34,083 nt of DNA from JBBQWT01 sp038210375. GTDB taxonomy: Bacteria > Acidobacteriota > Terriglobia > Terriglobales > Acidobacteriaceae. Below the pieces are notes generated by a model. It searched no databases. It saw only the letters and a list, made by a program, of their open reading frames with translations, and was not told the origin of the DNA. Shown in pieces: positions 26,442 through 34,083 of this stretch. Position numbers and translations under genes: made by a program. The stretch is from contig JBBQWT010000031.1 of NCBI GenBank assembly GCA_038210375.1, forward strand, positions 1 through 34,083, in the 5' to 3' direction. Numbering within the stretch: the first letter of the stretch is position 1; every line of letters begins with the position of its first letter.

Positions 26442-26720
26442 GTGAAGGACCAGCTTGAATCACTTGTGGCCCAGATGTATGAGACCGGAATTCTCTACTC
26501 CGAGGCAGTGCGGGAATTTAAGAAACGCTTCATCTTGAACGTGCTGAAGCAAAGCCATGGAAACCAGAGCAAGGCCGCGCGCAAGCTGGGAATGCATCGC
26601 AACACCCTGAGTCGAATCATTACCGAGCTCAAGCTTGACGTTCGCGGCTTGCGCGGTGATGTGAAACGGCCTCCCCGAGGGGTTCGTCCCGGCGCCTGGG
26701 ACAAAAAAGCCTCACGTTGA
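26442..26720 (+). CDS. Fis-type DNA-binding protein
   Basis: A 92-residue protein starting at a GTG with AGGAG six bases upstream. The region about residues 25-60 matches the Fis/NtrC C-terminal helix-turn-helix (FILNVLKQSHGNQSKAARKL, then GMHRNTLSRIITEL). The tail is basic and Pro/Gly-rich (RPPRGVRPGAWDKKAS), unlike Escherichia coli Fis. It could be a nucleoid protein or a stand-alone activator-type HTH. It follows the CvpA gene closely and is probably in the purC transcript. Confidence 0.85.
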   Translation: MKDQLESLVAQMYETGILYSEAVREFKKRFILNVLKQSHGNQSKAARKLGMHRNTLSRIITELKLDVRGLRGDVKRPPRGVRPGAWDKKASR

Positions 26721-26738
26721 TTCAGGAGTGCGTCGCCA

Positions 26739-26813
26739 ATGCCGCCAGATGGTCATGATGCTTCACCAGGCACGCCGGTTCGCTTCGCTGCCCCCGCTCG
26801 GGTAAACTTCTAG
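26739..26813 (+). CDS. Possible 24-codon leader ORF before the secretin gene
   Basis: An ATG at 26739 with AGGAG ten bases upstream opens a 24-codon frame that ends with TAG at 26811-26813, one base before an in-frame ATC of the secretin frame. The peptide (MPPDGHDASPG..) resembles nothing known. It may set up translational reinitiation on the secretin frame, or may be chance. Confidence 0.2.
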   Translation: MPPDGHDASPGTPVRFAAPARVNF

Positions 26814-26868
26814 AATCAAGGCCCTTCGTCCATCCTCGAAACCGCTTACCCAGTTCTTTTCCTGGGGA

Positions 26869-28404
26869 TTGCTCGTCCTGACGCTTGCCGCCGCGCCGGC
26901 CTGGCCTCAGAATGGGGCCGGTGTGGAATCGCCACTGGAACCCGCTAAAGCCGCGCCATGCGACGGCAGTCCCTCAGCATGTTTGCTGCAGCTGGGGCCC
27001 CAGCCCAAACCCGGCAAGCTGTTATCGCGTCCTGAACAATCATCCGAGCTCCGGCTCCAGCCCAAAGCGCAAGCGCAGAGTTTCCACTTTCGCGGGGATT
27101 CGCGAAGCCTGATCCGTGAAGTGGGCACGGCCTACGGCCTCGAAATCATTCTGGATGACTCAGTTACCGGCCGGCCGGTACGCATGGACCTGCAGGAGGT
27201 GCAATTTGAGACGGCACGACGCATCGTCAGCCAGCTCACTAAGACGTTCTGGTCTCCCATCAGCGAGACCCAGGTGCTGGTGAGCGCGGAGAGCACCGAG
27301 AACCGCGCCCATTTCGAGCGGTTTTCCCTGCGGACCTTTTACATCAAGGGCGCAGCGGCGCAGGAATTGGTAGATCTGGCCAATGTTTTGCGGGCGGTGA
27401 TGGATGTTCGCATGGTTGCGACGCAGCCCAGCCAGGGCACGATTCTGGTCCGCGCCCCCACTGCGGTCCTCGACCAGGTTCAATTGCTGCTGCAAAATCT
27501 CGACGACCAACGGCCCGAGGTAATGCTCGACATCGAAGCCTTTGAAGTGGACGACAGCAATCTCCGGCTCATCGGCCTGGGATTACCCGCGCAGTTTCGC
27601 ATCTTCAACGTTGACACCGAGCTTCGCGCAATTTTGAACAACCCCGCGGCCCAGGGGTTGTTGAATTCACTGCTGGCGGGCAGGGTGCTCGATCCCGCGG
27701 CCCTGGCCGCTGCCGCAGCCTTGCTGGCCCAGTCGCAGGATCCAAATTCGCTACTGGGAAAGCCGATTATTACAGTGGGGGGCGGCAGGACGCGCACCGG
27801 AATCGTCGTCCCCGGGCTGGGTTTTAATTTTCGCACCGATCACGCTGTGATCAACGACATGGAACATGTCACGTTGCGGGCTTCGCAGAACAATCCCGCC
27901 ACGTTCAGGTCAGGGACCCGGTTTCCGGTGTTGACCCAATCATTCGGCGCTCAAGTCACTCCTGCCCTGCTGCAGCGGTTGGGTCTGGGTTCGCAGACGC
28001 AGGCCAACGTCATTCCAGGCTTTACCTATGAAGAGCTGGGAATCACGCTGAAAGCCACACCCCGCATTCATGGCACGAAAGACGTCACCCTGGAGCTGGA
28101 GCTCAGCATCAAGGCGCTGGGAACGGGCAGCTTGAATGGCATCCCGGTCATCTCCAACCGCGAGTACAAAGGCACCGTCGGAATGCGGAACGGCGAATCC
28201 GCGATCGTGACCGGCAGCATGACCGAGCAGGAAACCAAATCGGCATCCGGCATCAGCGGTCTCTCCCAAGTTCCTTTGCTCAAGGCCGCCACCAGCGGCA
28301 ATTCCACTGACTCCGCCCACAATCAACTCATCGTGGTACTCACTCCGCGGCTCATCCGGTCGGCCTCCCACGAGGGTGGAGACCGGGTAATTGTGATGAA
28401 CTAG
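26869..28404 (+). CDS. Secretin-family outer-membrane protein
   Basis: The product is 511 residues from the TTG at 26869. N-terminal part: a signal-like hydrophobic stretch ending AAPAWPQ, a linker, a secretin N0/STN-like domain (about 70-145, FHFRGDSRSLIREVGTAYGLEIILDD), an N1/NolW-like domain (about 148-225, FYIKGAAAQELVDLANVLRAV), and the C-terminal secretin domain (about 330-500, YEELGITLKATPRIHG, LELELSIKALG, REYKGTVGMRNGESAIVTG, LIVVLTPRLIR). Secretins form outer-membrane rings for type II secretion, type IV pili or related systems. No other secretion gene is adjacent, so the partner system is unknown. The TTG gives no charged N-region and no spaced ribosome site; the frame is open back to 26806, and an ATC at 26815 would give a normal signal peptide. 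Confidence 0.85.
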   Translation: MLVLTLAAAPAWPQNGAGVESPLEPAKAAPCDGSPSACLLQLGPQPKPGKLLSRPEQSSELRLQPKAQAQSFHFRGDSRSLIREVGTAYGLEIILDDSVTGRPVRMDLQEVQFETARRIVSQLTKTFWSPISETQVLVSAESTENRAHFERFSLRTFYIKGAAAQELVDLANVLRAVMDVRMVATQPSQGTILVRAPTAVLDQVQLLLQNLDDQRPEVMLDIEAFEVDDSNLRLIGLGLPAQFRIFNVDTELRAILNNPAAQGLLNSLLAGRVLDPAALAAAAALLAQSQDPNSLLGKPIITVGGGRTRTGIVVPGLGFNFRTDHAVINDMEHVTLRASQNNPATFRSGTRFPVLTQSFGAQVTPALLQRLGLGSQTQANVIPGFTYEELGITLKATPRIHGTKDVTLELELSIKALGTGSLNGIPVISNREYKGTVGMRNGESAIVTGSMTEQETKSASGISGLSQVPLLKAATSGNSTDSAHNQLIVVLTPRLIRSASHEGGDRVIVMN

Positions 28405-28425
28405 ACGCGGGTTTTCGCCGTCGGC

Positions 28426-28446
28426 GAGGTTACACCTCTGTTTTTT
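28426..28446 (+). terminator. Intrinsic terminator after the secretin gene
   Basis: GAGGT-TAC-ACCTC followed by TG and six T residues, 21 bases after the secretin stop and overlapping the 3' end of the convergent nadE. A second hairpin (TCGCC-GTC-GGCGA, 28415-28427) lies just upstream and shares two bases with it. Confidence 0.45.
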
Positions 28447-30109
28447 GCGCGATGGGAAAGCGGCGGCCCTCGCCAAATGCCTTATCAGTGATCTTCAAGC
28501 CCGGCGCCGCCTGCTGCCGCTTATATTCGCTGCGTTCCACCAGGGTGATCACCTTCCGGACTAATTCCAGGTCGTAACCGCGGCGGGTTGCAATCTCGTC
28601 CGCGGTATTGAATTCTTCCACATAATCATCGAGAATTTTGTCCAGAATGTCATACGGAGGCAAGCTGTCGGTATCCTGCTGGTTAGGGCGCAATTCAGCC
28701 GATGGCGCCTTCAGCAGGGTGGGGCGCGGTATGATCTCCCGTTCCGCATTCACGTGCGCGCAGAGCTGGTACACCATGGTCTTGGGAACATCAGAGATGA
28801 CGCCCAGACCCCCCACGGTGTCACCGTAGAGAGTGCAGTAGCCCACGCTCAGCTCCGATTTGTTCCCGGTATTCAGCACCATGGCGCCAAACTTGTTGGA
28901 AAGCGCCATGAGGATGCCGCCGCGAATTCGCGACTGGATATTCTCCTCGGTCAAATCTTCTTTCGTGCCTGAAAACACGGGTTGCAGGGCGCACTTGTAA
29001 GCCTCAAAGATTTCCGAAATAGAAATAATCTCGAACCGTATTCCCAGGTTGTGGCTAAGCTGGCGGGCATCTTCAATGCTGCCTTTCGATGAATAGGGCC
29101 CCGGCATGCCCACCCCGATTACGTGATCTTTGCCCAGGGCATCCACCGCGATAGCGGCCACCAGGGCTGAATCAATTCCGCCGCTCAATCCGATCAGCAC
29201 ATTCTGAAACCCGCACTTTCGTATGAAATCTCTCGTGCCCATGACCAGCGCGGAGTACGCATCTTCCACGTCTCGAATCCGGTCAGCGTCATGGACCCTC
29301 GTATACGCAGTTGCCGGAACTTTTTTCCCGGGGAGCGCCAGGAATTCTTCCGACTCACAAATTACGAGATCCTCGGTGAATGCGGCGGCCTGGGCCACGA
29401 TGCGGCCATCCTGGGCCATAGCAAAACTGCCGCCGTCGAATATCAGGTTATCGTTGCCACCAACCTGGTTCACCATGATCACCGGCACATGGTCAAGGAC
29501 GGCAAAATTCCTGAACATCTTCTCCCGGATGGCGCGCTTCCCGATGGAAAACGGAGAGGCCGAGACGTTGATCAGGATATTTCCCCCGGCACCGAGGAGC
29601 AACTCGACGGGATCAACGTGGTAGCGCCGTCGCGGCCAGAAGTTCTTGTCGTTCCACGCGTCTTCGCAAATCGTCAGAGCTACCTGCCACTCCGCAAATT
29701 GAAACAGATCCTGCCGGGCAGCGGGAGCGAAATATCGCGCCTCATCAAAGACATCATAGGTAGGCAATAACATTTTTGACTGAACAAATTCGATCTTTCC
29801 TTCGCGCAAGAAAGCCACGGAATTCATGACCGATTTGCCGGAGTCCGCCTGGGCGGCGGTCACCAGCCCGCAAATCACCGCGATCCCTTTGGTCGCCTCC
29901 GCGATCTGCTGCGCCGCTTCCCAGCTCCGCGCCACAAATTCCCGCTTTTCCACCAGGTCGCGCGCGGGATAGCCGCAGATTGACATCTCGGGAAACACGG
30001 CCAGAACCGCACCCTCGGAGCGGGCGCGGCGTGCAAAATCAACAATCTTTAAGGAATTGCCGGTAAAGTCGCCGACCGTAGGATCGATTTGTCCCAAGGC
30101 AAGTTTCAC
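28430..30109 (-). CDS. nadE: Glutamine-dependent NAD+ synthetase
   Basis: Converts nicotinate adenine dinucleotide to NAD+ with ATP and glutamine in the cytoplasm. The N-terminal carbon-nitrogen hydrolase domain has the catalytic triad Glu41 (FPEMSICGYP), Lys112 (SKMLLP) and Cys148 (TICEDAW), generating ammonia. The C-terminal synthetase domain has the ATP-pyrophosphatase P-loop SGGIDS at residues 308-313 and later motifs NTGNKSE and PSAELRPNQQD. At 559 residues it is a full-length two-domain enzyme. The start is a GTG with a weak ribosome site. The small membrane gene at 30169-30387 lies 59 bases upstream in the same direction. Confidence 0.97.
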   Translation of the reverse strand: MKLALGQIDPTVGDFTGNSLKIVDFARRARSEGAVLAVFPEMSICGYPARDLVEKREFVARSWEAAQQIAEATKGIAVICGLVTAAQADSGKSVMNSVAFLREGKIEFVQSKMLLPTYDVFDEARYFAPAARQDLFQFAEWQVALTICEDAWNDKNFWPRRRYHVDPVELLLGAGGNILINVSASPFSIGKRAIREKMFRNFAVLDHVPVIMVNQVGGNDNLIFDGGSFAMAQDGRIVAQAAAFTEDLVICESEEFLALPGKKVPATAYTRVHDADRIRDVEDAYSALVMGTRDFIRKCGFQNVLIGLSGGIDSALVAAIAVDALGKDHVIGVGMPGPYSSKGSIEDARQLSHNLGIRFEIISISEIFEAYKCALQPVFSGTKEDLTEENIQSRIRGGILMALSNKFGAMVLNTGNKSELSVGYCTLYGDTVGGLGVISDVPKTMVYQLCAHVNAEREIIPRPTLLKAPSAELRPNQQDTDSLPPYDILDKILDDYVEEFNTADEIATRRGYDLELVRKVITLVERSEYKRQQAAPGLKITDKAFGEGRRFPIAQKTEV

Positions 30110-30168
30110 TTCTTAAGTCTAATTGATGGGCGGGGGCGACTGAAAGATGCCCCCGAGCCGGCAGGGAC

Positions 30169-30387
30169 TTAGGGAGCTCGCCGGGCGCTCGAAATCATTG
30201 ACACGGCACCGGCAACTACCAGGACGGCGCTGACAGGCCAGGGCAACGTCTGTCTGGTCGTGGTCTGCACACCTATTGATGTTTCGCCGATTTTTATTCC
30301 GCGCCGCTCGGTGTGAGGGAATGGGACCACGAAGGAAAACACTCCAATGACCACGAGAACCACGCCAATCCACATTAACGGTTTCAT
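30169..30387 (-). CDS. Small two-helix membrane protein
   Basis: A 72-residue protein from the ATG at 30387, preceded by GGTGG eight bases upstream; an earlier in-frame ATG would add eleven polar residues. Two transmembrane helices (KPLMWIGVVLVVIGVFSFVVPF and LPWPVSAVLVVAGAVSMI) flank a short polar loop with a KIGETSIGVQTTT strand. No function known. It lies between dnaX, which is divergent, and nadE, which follows and may share its transcript. Confidence 0.65.
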   Translation of the reverse strand: MKPLMWIGVVLVVIGVFSFVVPFPHTERRGIKIGETSIGVQTTTRQTLPWPVSAVLVVAGAVSMISSARRAP

Positions 30388-30408
30388 TTTTGATTCCACC
30401 CGGCACAG

Positions 30409-30437
30409 AGTATGACCCAAACTGCCGCAGGCATCAA
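30409..30437 (-). promoter_or_regulatory. Predicted promoter of the small membrane gene and nadE
   Basis: On the minus strand TTGATG (30437-30432) and CATACT (30414-30409) are 17 bases apart, each four of six consensus. A start near 30402 leaves a leader of about 15 bases that still holds GGTGG. Confidence 0.4.
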
Positions 30438-30474
30438 ACCGTTTCCGCCGCGGCGCGCCCCTTTCCGCGCAAGA

Positions 30475-30480
30475 TATAAT
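30475..30480 (+). promoter_or_regulatory. TATAAT -10 element ahead of dnaX
   Basis: A perfect TATAAT lies 48 bases upstream of the dnaX ATG. No good -35 hexamer is found at the usual spacing (the region is GC-rich), so the promoter call rests on the -10 alone. Confidence 0.35.
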
Positions 30481-30527
30481 CGAAGCTCGGCACGTTCACC
30501 ATTTGCAGTGCTCTTCCGGCATAAACC

Positions 30528-32417
30528 ATGAGCTACCAGGTCCTGGCGCGAAAATATCGTCCCCAAACTTTTGCCGAAGTCATCGGGCAGGACCACGTCA
30601 CCAGGACGCTGAAGAACGCGATCGAGCAGGGACGGGTGGCGCATGGCTATATTTTCAGCGGCCACCGCGGCATTGGAAAAACGACCATCGCGCGCATCCT
30701 GGCGATGGCTTTGAACTGCCGCGCCACCGAGCGGCCCTCCGTCGATCCATGTGGCAAGTGCGAATCCTGCCTGGAGGTGCGCGCCGGCAACGCGCTTGAC
30801 GTGATCGAAATAGACGCTGCCACCAATCGCGGGATCGACGAGATCAGGGAATTGCGCGACGCATCACGCTATCGCCCCGCCCGCGACCGCTACAAGATTT
30901 ATATTCTGGATGAAGCCCATCAAATCACCGACGCCGCATTTAACGCGCTACTAAAAACCCTCGAAGAGCCGCCCGGGCATGTCATCTTCATGATGGCAAC
31001 GACCCAGTCAGAAGACATTCCCCAGACCATCCGGTCGCGCTGCCAGCAATTTAATTTTCATGCGGTGCGTTTCGAAGACATTGCGGGCCAGTTGAAAGCC
31101 ATCGCCCTTCAGGAGAAAATCGCCGCCGACGATGACGCACTCGCCGTACTGGCCGAGGTAGGGGATGGCTCGATGCGCGATGCCCTCTCCATCATGGACC
31201 AGGCAATCGCCTGCTGTGATGGCCGCCTGACCGCTGCGACCATCCGCGAGCTGGTAGGCGCGGTGCCCTCCGAGGTGCTGGAGCAGATGCTGCACGGCGT
31301 ACACCGCGACTCGAGCAGCGAGGTCCTGCGCCACGTCGATGAGCTTTTGAATCAGGGCTACAATCCCGCGCATTTTGCCCGGCAGATGGTGAAATTCTTG
31401 CGCAACGCCCTGGTGGCCAAGGTGGCCGGCGCCGATTCGTCCCTCCTGCAGATCTCGCGGGACGAGCGCAACCGGGTGGCCGGCATCGCAGCCAACTTCA
31501 GCGAAGAAGACCTCGCGCGCTTCTTGAACATCATGCTGCGGACATTTGACGAACTGGCTTATAAACAGGAACAGCGCTTCCACCTCGAGCTGGGATTGCT
31601 GCGGATGGTGCATGCCCAGCGCATTCTGCCGCTTGAGCAACTATTGAGTAGTGCGGCCGGCTCGACCGGCTCCGCGCCGAAACCTTTTCCGCGCAATCCT
31701 GCAGCCTCATCCCCCCGCCTGAATCCCGCCGGCAGCGAGACCCGGCCTGACTGGAAGGCGGCGATGCCTGCAGCGAAGACCGAGCCTGCGCCTCAGCTCA
31801 CGCCCGCTGGGCCCGGGATGATCGCAACCTCCGCAGCGCCGCCTCTGGCGAGCTTCACAGGCAAAGCCGTGGCGCCCAATCGCAGCAGCTATATCGCCCA
31901 GGATTTGCCTGCTTTAGAAGCCGGCTCCGCTCCGTTCCCTGAACCAGCCGATGAAGCGGTACCTGCCCACGCGGAGACCAGTCCATCCAACTTGCGCGAT
32001 GTTGTGGTCGGCGCTTTAGAGCAGGCGCAACAAGGCATGGTCGCCAATTTGCTCAGTACCGGAGAATTCACTCTGGAAGGAAGCCAGCTCACGATCGAAG
32101 TCGGCGTCACTGCCGCAATTATCGGAATCGCCTACGGTACGGAAGCCAGGCGGATCGCCGAATCTGCGGCATCGCTTGATGCCGGCCGGCCGGTAAAGAT
32201 CAAAGTCGTCCCCGCGCCCAGAAATGGCAACCGGCAGAATTCCACTGGCACAGAAACACCCATTTCCGGGCCGGAGACTGGCAGAAGCAGGCCGGCGACC
32301 GCTCCAGCAGGTACTGTGGCCGCTGAGGAACCGGTAGTGCGCCACATGCAGAAAGTATTCGGCGCCGAAGTGCGCAGCGTGATCGATCACCGCAAGAATC
32401 GTTCGCAATCGAGATAG
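30528..32417 (+). CDS. dnaX: DNA polymerase III subunit gamma/tau
   Basis: The clamp-loader ATPase that opens the sliding clamp onto DNA. The AAA+ domain has Walker A GHRGIGKT at residues 45-52, the zinc-binding cysteines 64, 75, 78 and 81 (PCGKCESC), and DEAH at 128-131, followed by the family segments NALLKTLEEPP and TTQSEDIPQTIRSRCQQF. The oligomerisation domain runs to about 370. Residues about 385-490 are a Pro/Ala-rich linker, and 490-629 form the tau-like C-terminal part. No A-rich slippery sequence typical of gamma frameshifting was seen, so a single long product is likely. ybaB and recR follow in the usual order. Confidence 0.97.
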   Translation: MSYQVLARKYRPQTFAEVIGQDHVTRTLKNAIEQGRVAHGYIFSGHRGIGKTTIARILAMALNCRATERPSVDPCGKCESCLEVRAGNALDVIEIDAATNRGIDEIRELRDASRYRPARDRYKIYILDEAHQITDAAFNALLKTLEEPPGHVIFMMATTQSEDIPQTIRSRCQQFNFHAVRFEDIAGQLKAIALQEKIAADDDALAVLAEVGDGSMRDALSIMDQAIACCDGRLTAATIRELVGAVPSEVLEQMLHGVHRDSSSEVLRHVDELLNQGYNPAHFARQMVKFLRNALVAKVAGADSSLLQISRDERNRVAGIAANFSEEDLARFLNIMLRTFDELAYKQEQRFHLELGLLRMVHAQRILPLEQLLSSAAGSTGSAPKPFPRNPAASSPRLNPAGSETRPDWKAAMPAAKTEPAPQLTPAGPGMIATSAAPPLASFTGKAVAPNRSSYIAQDLPALEAGSAPFPEPADEAVPAHAETSPSNLRDVVVGALEQAQQGMVANLLSTGEFTLEGSQLTIEVGVTAAIIGIAYGTEARRIAESAASLDAGRPVKIKVVPAPRNGNRQNSTGTETPISGPETGRSRPATAPAGTVAAEEPVVRHMQKVFGAEVRSVIDHRKNRSQSR

Positions 32418-32470
32418 GCGGCGGAGATTTTTCCGCTGCATCACCTAATCAAGCTGTTCGGGAGAAGGCA

Positions 32471-32776
32471 ATGTTCGATGGAATCGGCCCTAAGCAAATG
32501 CAGGAACTGATGGTGCAGGCCCGCAAACAAGCTGAAGAGCTGCAGAAGTCAATGCAAACCACCATCATCGAAGCCTCCTCCGGAGGAGGCGCCGTGTCAG
32601 TGAAAGTAAACGGGCGGCGTCAGATACTGGAGCTCAAGATTGATGTCGAGGTGGCCCGCGGCGGCGACCTTGAGATGCTGCAAGACCTCATCATCGCCGC
32701 GGTGAATGAGGCGGGACGCAAGGTTGAAGAAGCCATGTCGTCGTCGCTGGGTGGAATGTTGAATGGCGTAATGTAG
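32471..32776 (+). CDS. ybaB: YbaB/EbfC nucleoid-associated protein
   Basis: A 101-residue member of the YbaB/EbfC family, which forms tweezer-like dimers that bind DNA without strict sequence preference. Visible features are MFDGIGPKQMQELMVQARKQ, VKVNGRRQILELKIDVEV and the C-terminal LIIAAVNEAGRKVEEAM helix. The ATG has GGGAGAAGG just upstream. Its place between dnaX and recR is the usual one and points to a role in replication or repair. Confidence 0.95.
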   Translation: MFDGIGPKQMQELMVQARKQAEELQKSMQTTIIEASSGGGAVSVKVNGRRQILELKIDVEVARGGDLEMLQDLIIAAVNEAGRKVEEAMSSSLGGMLNGVM

Positions 32777-32786
32777 CAGCCCACGT

Positions 32787-32811
32787 GACGCCGTCTGTTT
32801 TTACCGGCGTC
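32787..32811 (+). repeat. Hairpin between ybaB and recR
   Basis: GACGCCG and CGGCGTC form a perfect 7-bp stem around an 11-base loop that contains five T residues. It is not followed by a T-tract, so it may be an mRNA processing or stability element inside the operon, not a terminator. Confidence 0.4.
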
Positions 32812-32847
32812 CGGTAGCCATTGGTTTTCCACTGGGAGGAGAATTTA

Positions 32848-33447
32848 GTGTCAAGGTTTGCCGAGCCTATGGCTCGATTGATTGAGGAACTGAAAAAACT
32901 GCCTGGCATCGGCAGCAAGAGCGCCCAGCGAATGGCGTTCCACATTCTGCGATCGCCGGTGGAAGACGCGGCCGCATTGTCAGCGGCGTTGCTGGAACTC
33001 AAAGAAAAACTTCACCTCTGTTCAATTTGCCACAATATTACCGACATTGATCCCTGCATCTACTGTGCCGACACTAACCGCAATCAGCGCCTGATTTGCG
33101 TAGTGGAAGAGCCCACCAGCATTGCCTCGATAGAAAAATCCCGCACCTTTAATGGCTGTTACCACGTGCTGCATGGAGCCATCTCCCCCTTGCACGGCAT
33201 CGGCCCCGAACAACTGCGCATCCCCAGCCTGCTGCGGCGGGCGGAAAGCGGGCAGGTGGATGAGATCATCATCGCCACCAATCCCAACGCCGAAGGCGAG
33301 GCTACCGCTACCTATATCTCGGGGATGATCAAACCTTCCAAAGTGAAGGTTACGCGGATTGCCACCGGCATTCCCGCCGGAGGCGATATCGAGTATGCCG
33401 ACGAGGTCACGATGCAGAGGGCGCTCGAAGGCCGGCGAGATCTCTGA
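32848..33447 (+). CDS. recR: Recombination mediator protein RecR
   Basis: Works with RecF and RecO to load RecA onto gapped DNA. The GTG at 32848 is chosen because GGGAGGAG lies six bases upstream; it gives 199 residues, the usual length, while a TTG at 32821 would place the ribosome site inside the gene. It has the helix-hairpin-helix LPGIGSKSAQRMAFHIL (about 18-34), a zinc finger with Cys58, Cys61, Cys70 and Cys73, and a Toprim domain (ICVVEEPTSIASIE and the HVLHGAISPLHGIGP segment) from about residue 82. It ends at a hairpin 6 bases before the convergent transporter stop. Confidence 0.97.
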   Translation: MSRFAEPMARLIEELKKLPGIGSKSAQRMAFHILRSPVEDAAALSAALLELKEKLHLCSICHNITDIDPCIYCADTNRNQRLICVVEEPTSIASIEKSRTFNGCYHVLHGAISPLHGIGPEQLRIPSLLRRAESGQVDEIIIATNPNAEGEATATYISGMIKPSKVKVTRIATGIPAGGDIEYADEVTMQRALEGRRDL

Positions 33448-33466
33448 TCTCGCTCACCCGGTTTTT
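33435..33466 (+). terminator. Hairpin terminator shared by recR and the EamA gene
   Basis: GCGAGATC-TCT-GATCTCGC gives a perfect 8-bp stem (33435-33453) that spans the recR stop codon. Six T residues follow at 33461-33466 on the plus strand, slightly further from the stem than ideal. It lies between convergent genes. Confidence 0.5.
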
Positions 33467-34083
33467 TCCTGCACCTGGATCAACACGGTCGCCGTCACCA
33501 CCAACACCATCCCCAATACCTGGATCATCTTGACCGGTTCGCCGATGGCCAGCGCGGCAAAGGAAATGGCCGCGATTGGTTCCAGGCAACTGGTGACGAT
33601 TGCCCGGGTGGCATCCAGAAATTGCAAGCCGGAAAAATAGAGTGAAAAAGGCACCAGCACCGAGACGATTGCGAATATGAACAGAAATATCCACTGCCCG
33701 CCGGCATAGTGCATGGCCAGCACCCGCCACGGCGGATTCACCACCGTCCAGAAAATGGTGGCGCCACAGAATGCGAAGACGATTACGGCCCACCGGTCGT
33801 TGCGCTGCAACACCTTGTGCCCTGCAATGTTATAGAAGGCGAATGATAGCGCGGCCAGTTGCGCGGCGATGATGCCAATCGTGTCCAGCTTCAAACCCAG
33901 GAGATGAGGCCACGGAGAGAAACCGACTGCCCCTATCGCGACCGCGCATCCCAGCATTGCCAGCGCCACCGCCGATAATCGTATCGCGGTCGCTCGCTGC
34001 AATCCTCGGGCCACCATGTAAAGCAGGACCCACGCCGGGGCGGTATATTGCAGAATGATGGCTGTCGCCACCGAGGTCCGGTC
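33454..34083 (-). CDS. EamA/DMT-family transporter, N-terminus outside window
   Basis: The frame is open through the window end, so the GTG at 34071 is not the start and the gene is cut; 209 codons are visible. The residues TSVATAIILQYTAPAWVLLY are typical of the end of the first EamA half. The second half has about five helices with LEPIAAISFAALAIGEP, the EamA signature near the end. Family members are inner-membrane exporters of metabolites or drugs; the substrate is unknown. Confidence 0.88.
   Translation of the reverse strand, partial: DRTSVATAIILQYTAPAWVLLYMVARGLQRATAIRLSAVALAMLGCAVAIGAVGFSPWPHLLGLKLDTIGIIAAQLAALSFAFYNIAGHKVLQRNDRWAVIVFAFCGATIFWTVVNPPWRVLAMHYAGGQWIFLFIFAIVSVLVPFSLYFSGLQFLDATRAIVTSCLEPIAAISFAALAIGEPVKMIQVLGMVLVVTATVLIQVQEKTG

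Noticed and set aside
30528..32417. Programmed frameshift site for a gamma form of DnaX
   Set aside because: No A-rich slippery heptamer with a downstream stem was seen near the end of the ATPase part.

Overview
The window looks like a chromosomal segment of an Acidobacteriota bacterium (Terriglobia-like). This is inferred from moderately high GC, from very large secreted proteins built of DUF7948/SBBP, FG-GAP, DUF11 and IPT modules with a membrane/lipobox-like C-terminus, and from the style of the housekeeping genes. No rRNA, tRNA, CRISPR array, transposase or phage gene was recognised.

Left half (1-18085): three consecutive plus-strand genes for giant exported proteins. The first (5' end outside the window) is a CARDB-type repeat protein. 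The second is a 487-residue DUF7948/SBBP protein that looks truncated. The third overlaps it by GTGA and encodes a 4132-residue mosaic: signal peptide, DUF7948, 7 SBBP repeats, three tandem super-units (IPT + FG-GAP propeller + DUF11) with a 2.06-2.07 kb period, 5 more DUF11-containing units' worth of sequence in the last one, a second SBBP array carrying an inserted seven-repeat Asp-box (BNR) propeller, two IPT domains, and an Ig-like domain split by two hydrophobic segments ending in a lipobox-like LSGC.

Middle (18313-24683): mostly minus-strand accessory genes. A four-gene operon encodes a DUF2975 membrane protein, a small XRE-type regulator and two four-helix membrane proteins; its AT-rich promoter carries direct and inverted repeats. 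Then come a multiply frameshifted membrane-protein pseudogene, a MetX-like alpha/beta hydrolase, a plus-strand M23 peptidase, a HEAT-repeat protein, and a translationally coupled membrane protein/secreted protein pair.

Right part (24848-34083): conserved genes. purC has a near-consensus promoter and is followed by a CvpA-family gene, a Fis-type DNA-binding protein and an isolated secretin whose start codon is problematic. On the minus strand are glutamine-dependent NAD synthetase and a small two-helix membrane protein. Divergent from these is the classical dnaX-ybaB-recR cluster, which ends at a strong hairpin shared with a convergent EamA-family transporter cut by the window end.

The most unusual material is the giant surface protein: its repeat counts of seven, nested propeller, out-of-register recombination between propellers and C-terminal membrane cassette. 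Next are the DUF2975/XRE operon and the secretin leader region.
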